From positions 1-48,649 of the forward strand of contig JANYIG010000145.1 of NCBI GenBank assembly GCA_025358765.1: a stretch of DNA of 48,649 nucleotides, given 5' to 3'. Numbering within the stretch: position 1 is the first letter of the stretch; each line of letters opens with the position of its first letter. Below, in pieces: positions 35,261 to 44,900 of this stretch. The translations under genes and the position numbers were made by a program. The notes beneath the pieces are model-generated. The model did not search any database. It worked only from the letters and a program-made list of their open reading frames with translations, and was not told the DNA's origin. Source of the DNA: Candidatus Kapaibacterium sp. (GTDB lineage: Bacteria > Bacteroidota > Ignavibacteria > Kapaibacteriales > UBA4661).

Positions 35261-36616
35261 ATGCCACTTCAGAACCATCGTCTTGAACCGCAAGAATACG
35301 AGCGTAATTTCACCGATATTCATCCGCCTTTTGAGCTATTGGACACGGCGTTTATCGAGGCAAATCGGTGTTTGTATTGCTACGATGCTCCTTGTACAAA
35401 ATCTTGCCCCACAAGTATTGACGTGCCGCAGTTTATCAAACAAATCTCAACGGGGAATATCAAAGGTTCCGCCGAAACAATTTTTTCGGCAAACATCATG
35501 GGTGGTGGTTGCGCGAAAGTTTGCCCCGTCGAAAAACTCTGCGAAGGTGCTTGTGTCTATAATCTGATGCACGAAAAACCCATTCCGATTGCCAAACTCC
35601 AGCGTTTTTCCACCGAACGCGCCATTGCCGCGCAGTGGAAGCTCTTTGAACGAAAACCTTCCAACGGCAAACGTGTGGCGGTGATTGGTGCCGGACCTGC
35701 GGGGCTTGCTTGCGCTCATGCGCTGTCGCTCGAAGGGGTGAATGTCACCATTTTCGAGAAGGAGGCAAAAGGCGGGGGGCTGATGACCTACGGCGTGGCG
35801 GCGTACAAAGTAACCGATGAATTTTGCCAAGAAGAAGTAGATTGGATTACCTCTATTGGCGGCATTGAGATTCGCTACAACACGGAAATTGGCAAGGACA
35901 TGAGTTTTGAAGATTTACAAAGCGAACATGACGCAGTTTTTATCGGCATTGGTGTTGGAGTGGCGCGTCATCTGGGCATTCCGGGTGAAGACCTTGACGG
36001 TGTGGTGGATGCAATCAAGTTTATCTACGACATTCGCACAAAAGACTATGCCGACGTATCGGTGGGCGATAAAGTGGTGGTGATTGGAATGGGGATGACG
36101 GCGATAGATGCTGCAACACAGTCCAAACGGCTTGGCGCAAAAGAAGTCGTGATGGTATATAGGCGTGACGAGGGTGAAAAATCCTGTACCGATGCAGAAT
36201 TAGATATTGCCAAATTAGACGGATGTTCGTTTGTATGGCTTGCGAATCCCAAGGAAGTGTTGGGTGCAAATGGTAAAGCAACAGCCCTCGTTTGCGACAA
36301 CGTGCGCCTTTCGGACACGCCCGATGCTTCCGGCAAACGCGCAATCATACCAACGGGCGAGACTGTTACCATTGAAGCCGATATGATTATTCGTGCGGCA
36401 GGGCAAACACCATTTGAAGAATTTATCCAGCATTCGGCATTAACCAACAATAGCGGCAAAGTCAACACAAACAGGCAACAGGCGACAAACCTCAAGGGTG
36501 TATTTGCGGGTGGGGATTGCGTGAATGGCGGCAAAGAAGTCGTGGATGCCGTGCAACACGGGAAGGATGCGGCGCTGGGGATATTGGAATATTTGAAACC
36601 ATCACACAAGGAGTAA
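35261..36616 (+). CDS. preT: NAD-dependent dihydropyrimidine dehydrogenase subunit PreT
   Basis: A 451-residue flavoprotein with Fe-S centres that feeds NAD(P)H electrons to PreA for reduction of uracil or thymine. The N-terminal domain has two Cys clusters (Cys37, 40, 45, 49 and Cys84, 88, 94, 98), the FAD GxGxxG is VIGAGPAGLA (about 141-150), and a second GMGMTAID motif binds NAD. It is GltD-like but the PreA partner downstream settles the name. The current C-terminus is KPSHKE, while a displaced copy further on ends NITH (see 37214-37300). AAGGAG in the last codons acts as the ribosome site of the next gene. Confidence 0.93.
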   Translation: MPLQNHRLEPQEYERNFTDIHPPFELLDTAFIEANRCLYCYDAPCTKSCPTSIDVPQFIKQISTGNIKGSAETIFSANIMGGGCAKVCPVEKLCEGACVYNLMHEKPIPIAKLQRFSTERAIAAQWKLFERKPSNGKRVAVIGAGPAGLACAHALSLEGVNVTIFEKEAKGGGLMTYGVAAYKVTDEFCQEEVDWITSIGGIEIRYNTEIGKDMSFEDLQSEHDAVFIGIGVGVARHLGIPGEDLDGVVDAIKFIYDIRTKDYADVSVGDKVVVIGMGMTAIDAATQSKRLGAKEVVMVYRRDEGEKSCTDAELDIAKLDGCSFVWLANPKEVLGANGKATALVCDNVRLSDTPDASGKRAIIPTGETVTIEADMIIRAAGQTPFEEFIQHSALTNNSGKVNTNRQQATNLKGVFAGGDCVNGGKEVVDAVQHGKDAALGILEYLKPSHKE

Positions 36617-36619
36617 GAT

Positions 36620-36865
36620 ATGCAAACCATTTATAAGCTACAGCCTCAAGAAATCAATGAAGACTTTATGCGGTTTTTGCGGAGTACATTTGAACATAAT
36701 ACTCGTGTAAAAATCACCATTACCGTCGAGACCGATGACAGCGATTTTAATGATGCCCATATACCGCGAGCAAGCGACAAAGAAAACACGGAAATTGGCG
36801 CTATGTTCCGTGCAATGAGTGATGAGGACAAAGAAGCGGCTTTTACGAAAATGATTGATCTATGA
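36620..36865 (+). CDS. Probable antitoxin of a RelE/ParE-type pair
   Basis: An 81-residue acidic protein I cannot place in a named family. An N-terminal helix-rich segment, a central beta-strand RVKITITVETDDSD and a C-terminal helix with SDEDKEAAFTKMIDL resemble the layout of small antitoxins that wrap a RelE-type toxin. Its ATG lies three bases after the preT stop and uses AAGGAG (36608-36613), which is in preT's last codons. It overlaps the toxin gene by four bases (ATGA). The module is absent from a usual pre operon and probably arrived by insertion. Confidence 0.72.
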   Translation: MQTIYKLQPQEINEDFMRFLRSTFEHNTRVKITITVETDDSDFNDAHIPRASDKENTEIGAMFRAMSDEDKEAAFTKMIDL

Positions 36866-37146
36866 AAAAAATTGCCATCACGTACAGCAAACAAGCACAA
36901 AAGTTTTTGGCAAAAAATGGCGAGGCGCTCACGGAATCTCAAGCAGATTTTATTATTCAAAAGGCAATGCGTAAACTTTTGAAGATAGAAGAAAATAACA
37001 GCGATATTGTTGCCTTGCATGGCGAGTTACAGGGTTTATACCGTATTCGTAAAGGAGACTTTCGAGTAGTATTTGGTTATGAAAATGGCGAAATTATTCT
37101 GGTTAGCATTAAGCGCATTGACCGTCGCGGACAGGTGTATGATTAA
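36862..37146 (+). CDS. RelE/ParE-family toxin
   Basis: A 94-residue basic protein of the RelE/ParE superfamily. Family features are the N-terminal strand KIAITYSKQAQKFLAK, the central LHGELQGLYRIRKGDFRVVFGYENG and the closing VSIKRIDRRGQVYD. RelE proteins cleave mRNA on the ribosome and ParE proteins poison gyrase; the RRGQVY ending fits the RelE side better, but the target is not decidable here. Coupled to the preceding antitoxin gene. It interrupts the preT-preA operon, so readthrough from pre transcription is likely. Confidence 0.85.
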   Translation: MKKIAITYSKQAQKFLAKNGEALTESQADFIIQKAMRKLLKIEENNSDIVALHGELQGLYRIRKGDFRVVFGYENGEIILVSIKRIDRRGQVYD

Positions 37147-37213
37147 TCAGATTTTCAAGCCAAACCACCTCGAATTTTAGCTTGACTCCCCTATCGTAAA
37201 AGTTTATGAAAGC

Positions 37214-37300
37214 AACGGCGGCAAAGAAGTGGTGGATGCCGTGCAACACGGGAAGGATGCGGCACTGGGAATTTTGGAGTATTTGAACATTACGCACTAA
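37214..37300 (+). pseudogene. Displaced 3' end of preT
   Basis: Twenty-eight codons (37214-37297, stop at 37298-37300) repeat the end of preT: the first 24 encode the same residues as preT codons beginning at 36524 (NGGKEVVDAVQHGKDAALGI and onward). Six of the 72 nucleotides differ, all at third positions and all synonymous. After that the tails diverge: NITH here, KPSHKE in preT. It has no start codon in frame and is 15 bp before preA, the spacing expected for an original preT-preA junction. I read it as the ancestral preT tail left behind when the toxin-antitoxin segment came in. Confidence 0.85.
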
Positions 37301-37315
37301 CATTTACAAATTATC

Positions 37316-38584
37316 ATGGCAAACCTCGACTCAACTTTTCTCGGCATTTCTTCGCCGAACCCTTTCTGGCTGGCTTCTGCGCCACCGACGGATAAAAAAA
37401 TCAATGTGTTACGTGCTTTTGAAGCGGGCTGGGGAGGTGTTGTCTGGAAAACGCTTGGCGACCAGGTGAAAAACGTGTCCTCGCGTTATGCGGCTGTGGA
37501 TTATGGCGGGCAACGTATGATGGGGTTAAATAATATTGAGCTTATCTCTGATCGCCCGTTAGACATAAATTTGCGCGAAATCCGCGAGGTGATGAAAGAA
37601 TTTCCCGACCGTGCAATGGTCATCTCGCTGATGGCGTGTACTGACCGCACAAGCTGGCACGACCTCGTAAAACGGGTGCAAGACAACGGCTGTCATGGAT
37701 TAGAATTAAATTTCGGTTGCCCGCATGGTATGACCGAACGAGGCATGGGTGCGGCTGTGGGGCAAGACCCAGAAATAGCAAAAATGGTGGTAGAGTGGGT
37801 GATGGAAGTGGCTGAAGTTCCCGTTCTCACCAAACTCACGCCGAATGTTCATTCTGTTGTCCCAACCGCCAAAGGTGCGTTGGAAGGCGGCACGAACGGA
37901 TTTGCACTCATTAACACCATTCAATCGTTGATGAGTGTTGATTTGGATACGTTTATTCCGTATCCCAATGTTGGCGGACATACAACCTTTGGCGGATATT
38001 GCGGTCCTGCGGTCAAGCCAATTGCGCTCAAAATGCTCACCTCGCTTGGATTAGACCCCGCAACCGCCAACACGCCTATTTCCGGCATCGGTGGCGTAAC
38101 TACGTGGCGCGACGCGGTGGAGTTTATGCTGCTCGGCGCGGGCAACGTTCAGGTGTGTACGGCAGTAATGAAGTATGGCTTCCGTATTATCAATGATTTG
38201 TGTTCTGGCATGTCGCATTGGATGGATGAAAAAGGATTTGTTTCCACAAGTGAATTTGTAGGTTTGTCCATTCCGAAAGTGACGGATTGGGAAGATTTAG
38301 ACTTAAATTTTCACATTGTGGCAAACATTAACGAAGACAAGTGTATTCACTGTGGGCTCTGTTATATCGCCTGCGAAGACGCTTCGCACCAGTCTATCAG
38401 CCTTGCTCCTGGGCAGCCCTACAACACCTACGCCATCAAGGAAGAAGAATGTGTGGGTTGTAATCTCTGCAAACTTGTCTGCCCTGTGACGGATTGTATC
38501 ACCATGGTCGAGCAGCGCAAGGGCGAGGAATACTTGAATTGGACGGAGTTCCAACGTCGCGGATTGCCACTGAATGAGCATTGA
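37316..38584 (+). CDS. preA: NAD-dependent dihydropyrimidine dehydrogenase subunit PreA
   Basis: A 422-residue FMN and Fe-S subunit that reduces uracil or thymine to the dihydro form, step one of the pathway. The dihydroorotate-dehydrogenase-like barrel has NPFWLASAPPT, ELNFGCPHGMTERG (about 130-142), AKLTPN-like VLTKLTPNV and SGIGGVTTW. The C-terminus has two 4Fe-4S motifs, CIHCGLCYIAC and CVGCNLCKLVCP. From memory, the position of mammalian DPD Cys671 (GMGLACGQ) reads AAVGQ here, which I believe is usual for bacterial PreA. It is the last gene of the pyrimidine cluster. Confidence 0.94.
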   Translation: MANLDSTFLGISSPNPFWLASAPPTDKKINVLRAFEAGWGGVVWKTLGDQVKNVSSRYAAVDYGGQRMMGLNNIELISDRPLDINLREIREVMKEFPDRAMVISLMACTDRTSWHDLVKRVQDNGCHGLELNFGCPHGMTERGMGAAVGQDPEIAKMVVEWVMEVAEVPVLTKLTPNVHSVVPTAKGALEGGTNGFALINTIQSLMSVDLDTFIPYPNVGGHTTFGGYCGPAVKPIALKMLTSLGLDPATANTPISGIGGVTTWRDAVEFMLLGAGNVQVCTAVMKYGFRIINDLCSGMSHWMDEKGFVSTSEFVGLSIPKVTDWEDLDLNFHIVANINEDKCIHCGLCYIACEDASHQSISLAPGQPYNTYAIKEEECVGCNLCKLVCPVTDCITMVEQRKGEEYLNWTEFQRRGLPLNEH

Positions 38585-38657
38585 GGAAGCCTGTTGCTTT
38601 TTTGCAATCCAGTCAACAAAACTTTCTCAACGGACGGAAAAACTAATCTGACCAACT

Positions 38658-38696
38658 CCAAAATCTAAACCCAAAATCTAAACCCAAAATCTAAAC
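38658..38696. repeat. Three perfect tandem copies of a 13-bp unit
   Basis: CCAAAATCTAAAC occurs at 38658-38670, 38671-38683 and 38684-38696 with no gap or mismatch. It sits 41 bp upstream of the chosen DUF2911 start (ATG 38738). It may be slippage-prone and could affect expression of that gene. Confidence 0.7.
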
Positions 38697-38737
38697 AGCG
38701 TATCACTATTTTTTTAATGCCTAAATTGACTACTTCC

Positions 38738-39277
38738 ATGAAAAAATTTGCTATTGCCTTGCTTATCGTTCTTGCCGTGCTGGCTGCTGTGGGTGCATAT
38801 TTATTCTTACGTCCGCGTGTGAGTCCAGCGGCAACCGCCAGTATTGACGCTGCCGGAACAAAGATAACTGTTTCGTACAGCAGTCCCGTCAAAAAAGGAC
38901 GATTGATTTTCGGAGCGCACGACACGAAGGCGCTTGTTCCTTACGGCGAAGTCTGGCGTACGGGCGCAAACGAAGCCACAGAAATTACGTTCAGCAAGGA
39001 TGTAATAATCGGCGGGAAACCCCTAAAAGCAGGAAAATATACGCTTTTTACGATTCCTGACCGTGACAAATGGACAGCGATTATCAATGGCGAGACGGGG
39101 CAGTGGGGTTTGTTTTACAAGGAGGCAAAAGACGTTTTGCGGACGGAAGCAACCGTGCAAACAAGTGCAGAGGTTGCAGAAGCGTTTGTTATTCGTTTGG
39201 AGAAGAGTGACACGGGCGCAACGCTCGTGATGCACTGGGACACTACAACTGCTTCGTTGCCGATTCAAGTCCAGTAG
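38738..39277 (+). CDS. DUF2911 family protein, secreted or membrane-anchored
   Basis: A 179-residue protein with an N-terminal hydrophobic segment (about 4-24) serving as signal anchor and a DUF2911 domain covering the remainder, marked by ISYSSPxKKGRLIFG-like VSYSSPVKKGRLIFG, PYGEVWRTGANEATEITF, GKYTLFTIPD and WGLFYKEAKDV. DUF2911 is common in Bacteroidota envelopes but its role is unknown. ATG 38738 (MKKFAIALL) gives a normal signal-type N-terminus; ATG 38717 seven codons upstream is also possible. It follows preA by 153 bp and is likely a separate unit. Confidence 0.85.
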   Translation: MKKFAIALLIVLAVLAAVGAYLFLRPRVSPAATASIDAAGTKITVSYSSPVKKGRLIFGAHDTKALVPYGEVWRTGANEATEITFSKDVIIGGKPLKAGKYTLFTIPDRDKWTAIINGETGQWGLFYKEAKDVLRTEATVQTSAEVAEAFVIRLEKSDTGATLVMHWDTTTASLPIQVQ

Positions 39278-39565
39278 CATGGCGCGAAGGCTGCAATATC
39301 CCATGATGATCGTCACTATTTTTTATCAATCCGAAAAAGAACTCGTGTTTTCGTAACTTTTTGCCTTCCCAACTCAAACGCCGCGTGCCCATATCGCTCC
39401 TGTATTCTACCTCATCTCTATCAGAGAACGAGTGGATTTTTGCGGGTTATTTCGCCGTAACGCCGTATATTGAAAAGTTTGCCTCGTAACCATTACGGAG
39501 CGTTTTCGTAAAAACCGACAGCGACTATTTTTCATTTAATTTCAAACCAATTACAGGAGAGCTCA

Positions 39566-40801
39566 ATGGCTGATTTATTTCAAAAATGCCTCGAATTTAC
39601 TCGCGCCGATGAAGTGAAGGAAATGGGTTTGTATCCGTATTTCCGTGCAGTGCAAGAAAGCGAAGGTCCCGTTGTGATGATGGAGGGACGTAAAGTTATC
39701 ATGGCTGGCTCGAACAACTATCTCGGTTTAACAGGCGACCCGCGTGTGCGCGAAGCCTCCATCAAAGCCATCGAAAAATACGGCACCAGCTGCTCTGGCT
39801 CGCGCTATTTAACCGGAACGATTGACCTACACAATGAACTCGAAGCACGCTTGGCGAAGTTTTTGGGCTACGAATCCTGTATGCTCTACAGCACGGGCTA
39901 CCAGACGGCTCTCGGCGTGATTTCCGGATTGGTGACGCGGGGAGAATACGTTGTCTCCGATAAGGAAAATCATGCGTGTATTATCAATGGGGCGATGCTT
40001 GCCAAAGGTGGGTTAGCAGAATTTGTGCGGTACAAACACAACGACATGGCAGATTTGGAGCGCGTTCTGTCAAAAATCCCCGAAGACGCTGGTAAATTTA
40101 TCGTGACCGACGGCGTGTTTTCCGTAACGGGCAGCATTGTGAATTTGCCAGGAATTGTGGCATTGGCGAAAAAGTACGGTGCACGTGTTCTTGTGGATGA
40201 TGCCCATTCGACGGGCGTTATTGGGCAGGGCGGACGTGGTACTGCCAGCCATTTTGGGATAACCGACCAAGTGGATATGACGATGGGTACGTTCTCGAAA
40301 ACGTTTGCGTCGCTTGGTGGTTTTGTTGCCGGACCGGAGCGCGTTATCAATTACCTCAAACACAACTCTCCGGCGCTTATTTTCAGTGCCAGCCCAACAC
40401 CTGCTTCGTGCGGTGCGGCGTTGAAGGCATTGGAAATCCTCGAACAAGAACCACACCTTGTGGATGACCTCATTCGCAATGCCGCTCGTGTTCGCAAAGG
40501 TTTATTGGCGGAAGGTTTTAACGTGATAGACAGTCAAACGGGTATCGTTCCCGTGGTTGTAGGTTCGCTCGAACGGGCGCTCGTGATGTGGAAACACCTG
40601 TACGACCGCGATTTGTTCGTCAATGCGTTTGTGCCGCCCGGAGTGCCGCCAAACCTCAGTATGATGCGGACAAGCTACATGTCTTCGCACCGCAACGAAC
40701 ATTTGGATAAAATCATAGAAATTTTCACAGAAGTGGGACATGAGCTTGGGTATATTGGTGCTGGTGCGGCGGGGGTAAATGCCAACGGCGTTCATGCCTG
40801 A
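39566..40801 (+). CDS. spt: Alpha-oxoamine synthase, serine palmitoyltransferase-like
   Basis: A 411-residue PLP enzyme of the family that includes KBL, BioF, HemA and serine palmitoyltransferase (SPT). PLP Lys245 is in [12 protein letters not shown], His214 in [10 protein letters not shown] and His136 in ENHACI. The segments MGLYPYFR near 20-27 and [10 protein letters not shown] near 156-165 match Bacteroides SPT as I recall it, so sphinganine-type lipid synthesis from serine and an acyl thioester is the best guess. 2-amino-3-ketobutyrate CoA ligase is the main alternative. A good ribosome site AGGAG (39555-39559) precedes it. The 288 bp upstream hold no gene. A strong terminator follows, so it is monocistronic. 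Confidence 0.85.
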   Translation: MADLFQKCLEFTRADEVKEMGLYPYFRAVQESEGPVVMMEGRKVIMAGSNNYLGLTGDPRVREASIKAIEKYGTSCSGSRYLTGTIDLHNELEARLAKFLGYESCMLYSTGYQTALGVISGLVTRGEYVVSDKENHACIINGAMLAKGGLAEFVRYKHNDMADLERVLSKIPEDAGKFIVTDGVFSVTGSIVNLPGIVALAKKYGARVLVDDAHSTGVIGQGGRGTASHFGITDQVDMTMGTFSKTFASLGGFVAGPERVINYLKHNSPALIFSASPTPASCGAALKALEILEQEPHLVDDLIRNAARVRKGLLAEGFNVIDSQTGIVPVVVGSLERALVMWKHLYDRDLFVNAFVPPGVPPNLSMMRTSYMSSHRNEHLDKIIEIFTEVGHELGYIGAGAAGVNANGVHA

Positions 40802-40833
40802 AATTCAGAAGAGTGTGTCCAAAATTTACATTT

Positions 40834-40879
40834 ATGCCCCCTCATCGTGCTGTCGCGGTGAGGGGGCATTTATTTTTAT
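40834..40879 (+). terminator. Strong intrinsic terminator after the SPT-like gene
   Basis: ATGCCCCCTCA (40834-40844) and TGAGGGGGCAT (40859-40869) form an 11 bp stem with a 14-nt loop, then TTATTTTTATT. All elements of a rho-independent terminator are present. Confidence 0.9.
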
Positions 40880-41007
40880 TACTGAAAGATAGTGATGATA
40901 GTGATGTTATTCGGTTTCCCGCCACCTAAAACAATCTAACCACCACCACACCTTCAATCCTTCGTTGTGATGTTCGTACTTGTTCGTAAATTGCATCCGC
41001 AATTCAC

Positions 41008-41043
41008 GTATGACCAACGATCAATGACGAACGACCCATGACC
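41008..41043. repeat. TGACCAACGATCAATGACG-type repeat spanning the folD start
   Basis: A run of related words (TGACCAACGA, TCAATGACGA, ACGACCCATG, ACC) covers the folD initiation region. The same words, in both orientations, make up 43927-44053 in the propeller kinase. The folD ATG lies inside the repeat. Confidence 0.5.
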
Positions 41044-41919
41044 AGAATCCTCGACGGAAAAGCAATTGCCGCAGAACTCCGCGCAGAAATCGCCGAGAAA
41101 ACCGCCATACTCAAGCAAACACGAGGCATTCAACCGGGCATAGCGCTCCTACTTGTGGGCGAAAACCCCGCATCGCAAGTCTATGTTCGCTCGAAGGCAA
41201 AAGCCTGCGAGGAGCTTGGATTCTACTCCGAAACGCTGCATAAACCCGCCGATACAAGCGAAGAAGACGTTTTGGCGCAAGTCCGCGCTTGGAACACCGA
41301 CCCGCACATTCATGGGATTCTCGTGCAATTACCTCTGCCCAAACACATTGATGAAATGCGCGTCCTGCTTGCCATAGCGCCAAGCAAGGACGTAGATGGT
41401 TTTCATCCTGAAAACGTCGGGCGTTTGGTTGCTGGGCTTCCGGGCTTTGTTTCGTGTACGCCGGCGGGAATTATGGAAATCATTAAACGCTCGAATATTG
41501 AGATGAGAGGCAAACACGCTGTCGTCGTCGGGCGTTCCAACATCGTCGGTAAACCAATGGCAAATTTACTTTATCAGAAAAACCCACACGCTAATGCCAT
41601 TGTTACTATCTGTCACACAGCCGCAGCAGATTTAGCGTACTACACAAAACAGGCTGATGTCTTGATTGCTGCCGTTGGTGTGCCGGAGGTGATTACGGGC
41701 GAGCAGGTGAAGGATGGCGTGGTGGTGATTGACGTGGGCATCAACCGCATTGTGGATGCCAGCGCACCAAAAGGGACGCGGCTTGTGGGCGATGTACACT
41801 ATGAAAGCGTTGCGGCAAAGGCTTCAGCAATTACGCCGGTTCCGGGCGGCGTTGGACCAATGACGATAGCGATGCTCATGTCGAACACATATCAATCGGC
41901 GGCAGGCGAAGTGTATTGA
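41038..41919 (+). CDS. folD: Bifunctional methylenetetrahydrofolate dehydrogenase / methenyl-THF cyclohydrolase
   Basis: A 293-residue cytoplasmic enzyme interconverting 5,10-methylene-, methenyl- and 10-formyl-THF for one-carbon supply. Active-site Tyr49 and Lys53 are in SQVYVRSKAKACEE, then GILVQLPLPKH, PSKDVDGFHPENVG, the NADP site VVGRSNIVGKPMANLL and TPVPGGVGPMTIAMLM. The start is ATG 41038 (MTRILDGKAIA), matching family N-termini, though it sits in a short repeat and has no Shine-Dalgarno site. It is followed after 60 bp by the propeller kinase gene, functionally unrelated. Confidence 0.95.
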   Translation: MTRILDGKAIAAELRAEIAEKTAILKQTRGIQPGIALLLVGENPASQVYVRSKAKACEELGFYSETLHKPADTSEEDVLAQVRAWNTDPHIHGILVQLPLPKHIDEMRVLLAIAPSKDVDGFHPENVGRLVAGLPGFVSCTPAGIMEIIKRSNIEMRGKHAVVVGRSNIVGKPMANLLYQKNPHANAIVTICHTAAADLAYYTKQADVLIAAVGVPEVITGEQVKDGVVVIDVGINRIVDASAPKGTRLVGDVHYESVAAKASAITPVPGGVGPMTIAMLMSNTYQSAAGEVY

Positions 41920-41979
41920 CAAGTTTCATGTAGCAAACGCCAAGTATCAAGTTTTTATACTCGTTCGTACCAACACCCG

Positions 41980-44900
41980 ATGCACGTTTTGATGTTGATG
42001 ATAGCATTCGTGCTTGCTGTGCTGCATTACGCGCCAGCGCAAGCGCAGTCGTCGAGCAACAATCTCAGTTTCCGCCGAATCTCTGTGGAACAAGGATTGT
42101 CCCAAAGCACACCATATGTGATTTTGCAAGATCGTACTGGTTTTTTGTGGATTGGCACGTCGGATGGATTAAACCGCTACGATGGCTATACGTTTAGGGT
42201 ATATCGCCATATTCCTTCGGATAGCACGTCGCTTTCTGACAACTTTGTGCAAGCGTTGTGCGAGGATGCTCAAGGCAACCTTTGGGTGGGAACGCGCGAC
42301 GGCGGCTTGAATAAACTTGATGCACGAACGGGACGCTTCACCACTTATAAATACAACCCCGCAAACCCACACAGCATCAGCAGCAACTATATTTCATCTA
42401 TTGCCCTCGGCGCTCAAGGCGAGCTTTGGATAGGAACCGAAGGCGGTGGCGTAACCCGCTTCGACCCCGCAAGCGGCTCGACAACAGTGTTTCAGCATAA
42501 CCCCAACAAACCGTTACATTCCCTTAGTAGCAACCTCGTTCTTGCCATCTGTGTTGACCATGCGGGCAACGTGTGGCTCGGTACGGGTGATGCGGGCTTA
42601 AGCCGCTTTAATCCTCGCACAGGAGTTTGGACAACGTTCCAACATAATAGCAACGATGCTCGTAGCCTGAGCCACAATACTGTTCGCGCAATGTTAGAAG
42701 ACCGCTCCGGCACATTGTGGATAGGAACCGAAGGTGGCGGCGTAAATCGCTTCGATGCAACGACCGAGACGTTTACGCAGTATCGTCACAGCGTCGAATA
42801 TGCTTCCAGCCTTAGTAATGACGCTGTTCATACATTATTAGAGGATAAATACGGAGCGATTTGGGTGGGGACAGTGGACGGATTAAATCGTTTCGAGCGC
42901 AACGCAAATGCTGGCAAAGGCGCATGGACGGTCTATCGGGAACAGCCCAACAGCCGACGTTCGATAAGCGGCAATACAATCTTTTCGCTTTTCCAAGACA
43001 GAACGGATTTGCTTTGGATAGGTGTCTATGGTGGTGGCTTAAACACTGTGGATATGGGATTTAACGCCTTCACGACACACAATATCCTTCCAAACCTTCC
43101 GAAAGCGCTCGGGGCAGTCTTTTCTATATGCGAAGACCGTCGTGGGAATGTTTGGGTGAGTTCACGAGAATTGGGTCTGCTCCGCTTTGAATCGGGCGAC
43201 AATAATCGTAAAGTTCTCGCCAATAGTGACATTGCAAACGCTGGTATTACTCGCTTTCGACATAACCCCGCCGACACGACAAGCATCAGCAGCGATGCAG
43301 CAACCTTTATTTACGAAACCCGCGACGGTACACTATGGGTAGCTACACAAAACGGGCTGAATCGTTTTGAGCCGCAACAACAAACATTCACGCGCTTTCT
43401 GGCTGATACAAGCGTTGGGAGTTTGAGCAACAACAGCATATTCACGTTGTTCGAGGATAAAAACCATATGCTGTGGATAGGAACGCTCGGCGGTGGTTTA
43501 AATCGTTTTAACCCAATCACACATAGCTTTACGACATTCAAATACGACCCACGCAACCCACGAAGCCTGAGCAACAACGTTGTGCGCTCCGTCTGCGAAG
43601 ACTCATCCGGTACGCTTTGGATTGGCACACGCGGCGGCGGACTGAACCGCTTCAATCCCCAAACACAAGATTTTACGCGCTTTTTGCATGACGAACGCAA
43701 TCCCAAAAGTTTGAGCCATAATGCCATCTTCGCGCTGCATATTGATCGCGTTGGAACGCTGTGGGTCGGCACACAAGGCGGTGGCTTGAACCGCTTCAAT
43801 CCCCAAACACAAGACTTTACGGCGTTTCAGGAAAAAGATGGTTTAGCAAACAATGTTGTCTATGGCATTTTGGAGGACGCGCCGGGTAATCTCTGGCTCA
43901 GTACGAACAAAGGTGTGTCGAAGATGGTCATTCGTCATCAGTCATCAGTCATTCGTCATCAGTCATTGGTTGATCGTCAGGCGGCAGATGCACATTCTTC
44001 CCCAACAACCAATGCACCAATGACCAATGCACCAATGACCAACGACCAATGCATTTTCCGCAACTACGACGTTCGAGACGGCTTGCAGTCAAATGAGTTC
44101 AATGCCGGCGCGTATCACAAAGGACAATCTGGACGATTCTATTTAGGCGGCATTCGGGGCATGAACGAATTTTATCCCGACAGTGTGCGCGACAATCCTC
44201 ACGTTCCGCCAATCGTTATCACAACGTTCAAACGCTTTAACGATGAAATCCCTCTGCCAACGATTTTAATGAGCGATACTCTGAGTGCGAGTGTTACACT
44301 ATCCTACCGCGATAATTTTTTCTCGTTCGAGTTTGCAGCATTGGATTTTATTTTGCCAGAAAAAAATCGGTATCGTTACAAACTTGAAAGTTTTAACGAC
44401 ACGTGGATTGACGCGGGAACCAGACATGAAGCCTCGTACACGGACGTTGATCCGGGCGAATACGTGTTCCGTGTGCAAGGGAGCAACAACGACGGCGTTT
44501 GGAATGAGCAAGGAGCAATATTGCGCGTTGTGATTTTGCCACCGTTCTGGCGCACGTGGTGGTTCCGAACGCTTGTCATTGTCCTGATAGTGGGTGTGGT
44601 AGCGGGGTTTATGATATGGCGGATTCGCACGGTACGGTTTGCCGAGACACTCCGCCGCGAGATGGCGCAATTGGAACTTCAGAGCCTGCGGTTGCATATG
44701 AATCCGCATTTTATCTTCAATTCCATCAACTCCATTCAGTACCTTATCTCTGAGGGCGATGCAAAAGCCGCAATGCGATATCTATCCACGTTTGCCTCGT
44801 TGATGCGGCGTATTCTCAAACAAACCGATCATCTTCACATTTCTATTGCCGATGAAATCGAGCTTTTAACGATGTATATCGAGCTTGAACAACTGCGCTA

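Noticed and set aside
37316-38584. Loss of the catalytic Cys known from mammalian dihydropyrimidine dehydrogenase in PreA
   Set aside because: As far as I recall, bacterial PreA proteins generally differ there, so it is probably not an inactivating change.
40918-41037. A folate riboswitch before folD
   Set aside because: I see no conserved stem arrangement; the region near the start is a short-word repeat.
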